Shown one piece after another: positions 61,504 to 64,000 of a stretch of DNA of 64,000 nt (the first letter of the stretch is position 1; every line of letters begins with the position of its first letter). Both the position numbers and the translations under genes were made by a program. The stretch is from Tunturibacter empetritectus (lineage in GTDB: Bacteria > Acidobacteriota > Terriglobia > Terriglobales > Acidobacteriaceae), in contig NZ_CP132932.1 in the NCBI RefSeq assembly GCF_040358985.1, positions 3,906,001 to 3,970,000 on the forward strand. The letters are read 5' to 3'. The notes under the pieces are model-generated. The model was not told where the DNA came from. It saw nothing but the letters and a program-made list of their open reading frames with translations, and made no database searches.

Positions 61504-62898
61504 TTAGGTGCTCTTCGTGATGACTTCGCGGAGGAGCGGCTGGAGTTGGGGCGGGTTGGGGGCGATGTGGAGGGTGTCGCGGAGCATGCTCTCGGGTTCG
61601 TCGAGGAGCGAGAGGTCTTCGCTGAAGAGTGTGACTAGAGGTTGACCGGCTTTGATCGGGTCGCCGAGCTTGGCGTGCATCTCGATGCCAGCGTGGGCGC
61701 TGACGGGATCGCCGGGTTTGGCTCGGCCTGCACCGAGACGCTGAACGGCCCAGCCTACTTGTTTGCAGTCCATGGAGGCGAGGTATCCGGAGTGGGTGGC
61801 GGTGAGGGTGCGCGAGGCGGTGTAGAGGTGGTGGGCGGCGGGGTCGTGGAAGAGGGAGACGTCGCCGCACTGGGTGGCTACGACTCTGATCCATGCTTTG
61901 AAGGCTGCGCCGCTGAGGAGGATCTCGTCGGAGAGCTTAGCTCCTGCTTCGGGAGTGGGGGCTTTACCTGCGAGATGAAGCATCCAGCCGGCGAGGAGGT
62001 TGGAGAGTTGGATGAGGTCGGCGGAGAGGGGGTGGCGATCTTCGATGCTGGTAGCTCGCAGGATGTCGACGCACTCCCAGACTTCGATCCAGTTGCCGGA
62101 GAAGCGGCCGAGGGGCTCGTCGTGACTGGTGAGGAGGGCGACGGTGCGGGTACCGGAGGCTTCGCCGGTCTGGACCATGAGTTCAGCGAGGAGCTTGGAC
62201 TGGTCGTAGGTGGGCATGAAGGCGCCGCTGCCGGTTTTTACGTCGAGGACGAGGGCGTTGAGGTCTTCGGCTAGTTTTTTGCTCATGATGCTGGCGCAGA
62301 TGAGGTAGGGAGATTCGACGGTGCCGGTGTGGTCGCGGAGGGCGTAGAGGATACGGTCGGCGGGGACGAGATGCGGGGTTTGTCCGACGAGGGCTGCGCC
62401 GCACTTTTCGAGCGTGAGGAGGAGTTGGTCGAGGGTGAGCTGGGTGTTGAAGCCGGGGATGGTTTCGAGCTTGTCGAGGGTGCCACCGGTGTGGCCGAGG
62501 CTGCGGCCGGAGATCATGGGCACGCAGATGCCAGGGATACCGTTGGCGTTGGGCGAGGTTAGGCCTGCGGCAGCGAGGATGGGGGCGATGAGGAGGGAGG
62601 TCTTGTCGCCGACGCCGCCGGTGGAGTGCTTGTCGATGGTGAAGCTGTGGAGGGGGGCGGCGTCGAAGGTCTCCCCGGAGTAGCGCATGGCGGTGGTGAG
62701 GGTGGCGAGCTCTTGTGGGTTGAGGCCGTGGTGGAAGACGGCCATGAGGAAGGCGGCGATCTGGGCGTCGGTGACGAGTTGTTTTTGTGGCGTGCGTTGA
62801 ACGAGGGCGTGGATGAAGGCCTGGATCTCTGCGTCGCTGAGGGCGCGGCCGTCGCGCTTGTGGAGGACGATGTCGATGGGATGGATGGTCTGGGTCAT
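61504..62898 (-). CDS. deoA: Thymidine phosphorylase
   Basis: Pyrimidine nucleoside phosphorylase that releases thymine or uracil and (deoxy)ribose-1-phosphate. The 464-residue protein begins with an N-terminal helical domain (IVLHKRDGRALSDAEIQAFI). The phosphate-binding loop is KHSTGGVGDKTS, followed by GRSLGHTGGTLDKLETIPG, and the catalytic region SKKLAEDLNALVLDVKTGSGAFM. A C-terminal PYNP-like domain ends near DLSLLDEPESML. It starts 14 bases after cdd, so the two form one unit. It could also be a pdp-type enzyme acting on uridine. Confidence 0.94.
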   Translation of the reverse strand: MTQTIHPIDIVLHKRDGRALSDAEIQAFIHALVQRTPQKQLVTDAQIAAFLMAVFHHGLNPQELATLTTAMRYSGETFDAAPLHSFTIDKHSTGGVGDKTSLLIAPILAAAGLTSPNANGIPGICVPMISGRSLGHTGGTLDKLETIPGFNTQLTLDQLLLTLEKCGAALVGQTPHLVPADRILYALRDHTGTVESPYLICASIMSKKLAEDLNALVLDVKTGSGAFMPTYDQSKLLAELMVQTGEASGTRTVALLTSHDEPLGRFSGNWIEVWECVDILRATSIEDRHPLSADLIQLSNLLAGWMLHLAGKAPTPEAGAKLSDEILLSGAAFKAWIRVVATQCGDVSLFHDPAAHHLYTASRTLTATHSGYLASMDCKQVGWAVQRLGAGRAKPGDPVSAHAGIEMHAKLGDPIKAGQPLVTLFSEDLSLLDEPESMLRDTLHIAPNPPQLQPLLREVITKST

Positions 62899-62912
62899 TT
62901 TGGGATCAGCTT

Positions 62913-63347
62913 TTAGAGGACGAAGGCGGCGGGTAGGAGCTCGGCGATGGTGGCCTGGGCGGTGGCGCCGGCTTCGGCTGGGTAGAAGACGATGGTGTCG
63001 GGGGTGCTGAACTCGTGGATGGTCTGGCGGCAGGCTCCGCAGGGCTGACTCGCGGTGTCGTTGAGGTTGGCGACGGCGATGGCGCGGATGCGGATGCCGG
63101 GGCCTCGGAGGGCGACGGCGGAGGTGATGGCGGTCTGCTCGGCGCAGGTGGTGAGGCGGTAGGAGGCGTTTTCGACGTTGCAGCCGGTTACGATGGTACC
63201 GTCGGTGAGGAGGAGGGCGGCGCCGACGCGGAAGTTGCTGTAGGGTGCGTAGGCGTGGTGCGCGACGGCGGCGGCTTGCTGCTGGAGGGCGGCGATTTGT
63301 GCTGGCGTGAGGGCGCTGGGTGAGGCGGCGGAGAGTTCGGAGGACAT
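62913..63347 (-). CDS. cdd: Cytidine deaminase
   Basis: Zinc enzyme converting (deoxy)cytidine to (deoxy)uridine. The start at 63347 (MSSELSAAS) gives 144 residues; an upstream start at 63386 adds 13 residues. The active site shows CAEQTA with the zinc Cys and catalytic Glu, and PCGACRQ with two more zinc Cys. YAPYSNFRVGAALLLTDG and GCNVENASYRLTTCAEQ are the substrate region. Zinc is bound by three Cys, as in tetrameric bacterial CDAs. It heads the cdd-deoA unit. Confidence 0.95.
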   Translation of the reverse strand: MSSELSAASPSALTPAQIAALQQQAAAVAHHAYAPYSNFRVGAALLLTDGTIVTGCNVENASYRLTTCAEQTAITSAVALRGPGIRIRAIAVANLNDTASQPCGACRQTIHEFSTPDTIVFYPAEAGATAQATIAELLPAAFVL

Positions 63348-63432
63348 GATGTGAGTGAGGCTATCGGGTGCGGAGGGCGATAGCAAGTGGCGGGCGCCTC
63401 ATGGTTACCGTTCCACGCCCGATATAGGTTGT

Positions 63433-64000
63433 GTGGACGAGCTAACCAAAGAATTTATTGCGGAGAGCCAGGAGGGTCTGGACCGGATGGAGCGGTGCCT
63501 GACCGAGCTGGAGATGCGGCCTGACGATGCTGGATTGCTGGGGGAGATCTTCCGCGCCGTCCATACGATCAAGGGGACGACGGGATTTCTGGGATTCGAT
63601 CGGCTTGAGAAGCTGGCGCATGCTGGAGAGCATCTGCTGGGGTCGCTGCGGGATGGCAGGCTGGAGGTGAACTCGGATCTGATCAGCGGATTGCTTCGTC
63701 TGATGGATGGACTGCGGGCGATTCTGGTGCTGATCGAGGAGACCGGGAGCGAGGGGACTCGGGCGGGCGATGAGGATGGAGAGCTGATCGCTGAGCTGGC
63801 GAGGTTGAATGGGCAGGTGCCTGCAGAGCTGCCGGAGATCGAGGCTCCACAGATTGCCCTGGTGGAGACGACGAAGAGTGAGGGTGTTGCGCCGGTCGCT
63901 TCGAATAGCGGAGCATCTTCGACCTTGCAGCCGCCTGCGTTGCAGCCGACTGTCGTGACTGAGAAGGCGAGCGCGGACAAGACGCTGCGGATCGATGTGG
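63433..64000 (+). CDS. cheA: CheA-type histidine kinase, N-terminal part cut by the window end
   Basis: An open frame to the window end, starting with the GTG at 63433 (VDELTKEFIAESQEGLDRMERCLTELE). An AGGT-type ribosome site precedes it. The HPt domain has its phospho-His in AVHTIKGTTGFLGFDRLEKLAHAGEHLL. A flexible Pro/Glu-rich linker follows from about residue 125 (ELPEIEAPQIALVETTKS), ending in TLRIDV near the start of the P3/dimerisation part. Only about 189 residues are visible. The rest of a chemotaxis operon should lie beyond the edge; the identity rests on the HPt and linker order. Confidence 0.85.
   Translation, partial: MDELTKEFIAESQEGLDRMERCLTELEMRPDDAGLLGEIFRAVHTIKGTTGFLGFDRLEKLAHAGEHLLGSLRDGRLEVNSDLISGLLRLMDGLRAILVLIEETGSEGTRAGDEDGELIAELARLNGQVPAELPEIEAPQIALVETTKSEGVAPVASNSGASSTLQPPALQPTVVTEKASADKTLRIDV

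Overview
The window looks like chromosomal DNA of a free-living Gram-negative acidobacterium, probably Terriglobia/Acidobacteriaceae (Edaphobacter, Granulicella or Terriglobus-like). This is an inference. It rests on fairly high GC, a TonB-dependent receptor with an N-terminal carboxypeptidase-regulatory-like domain, acidobacterial-style small exported proteins, FHA/sigma-54 regulation and several dispersed intergenic repeat families. I saw no rRNA, tRNA, CRISPR array, transposase or prophage genes. Coding density is high, and most real genes start with ATG, GTG or TTG at a usable Shine-Dalgarno site.

Layout. 1-6.4 kb holds housekeeping genes: a small gene cut by the window edge, serS, pyrD, purH and a large exported TPR protein. 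6.4-13.3 kb holds an HD-type dNTPase, a DUF4126 membrane protein, an unknown exported protein, a two-gene exported metallopeptidase unit and an S1-repeat (ribosomal protein S1-like) protein. 13.3-16.6 kb holds a small His/Cys protein and a TonB-dependent receptor. 16.6-23.1 kb is a glucan synthesis/export pair: a GT84/glycoamylase protein without the usual GH94 part, plus an ABC exporter.

23.2-29.9 kb is a compact uronate-catabolism island. Two divergent operons (kduD, small His-rich gene and dlgD-like on one side; cupin, kduI, kdgK and eda on the other) meet at a clear -35/-10 promoter, and an alginate-lyase-like gene converges on eda. Together they can take unsaturated uronates through DKI, DKII, KDG and KDPG to pyruvate and glyceraldehyde-3-phosphate. 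29.9-30.9 kb is a repeat-rich intergenic region.

30.9-45.9 kb holds a ribosome hibernation factor, a methyltransferase, a polytopic membrane protein, phosphoglucomutase, a modular collagen-like secreted protein with six CBM5/12-like modules, a phosphorelay set (hybrid kinase, lone receiver, HPt), a deoxyhypusine-synthase-like enzyme, an alpha/beta hydrolase and a VOC-PP2C phosphatase. 46.1-51.7 kb holds pncB, an S1/P1 nuclease, a DUF2062 protein and a lipid acyltransferase group resembling olsB/olsA (ornithine lipid). 52.0-64.0 kb holds purine nucleoside phosphorylase, a lipoprotein, a PRXL2-like protein, an acyltransferase-3, a membrane PP2C phosphatase, a NupC transporter, a FHA-GAF-AAA+ sigma-54 activator facing a sigma-54-type promoter for a small exported protein, the cdd-deoA salvage pair, and the start of cheA.

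The most notable non-coding signal is a family of three long intergenic elements (about 8.3, 30.0 and 52.9 kb). They share an ordered architecture: a G/C palindrome around GGTACC, degenerate tandem units, a GCGCCACG core and a terminal TTGACA block. Shorter dispersed families sit beside them.
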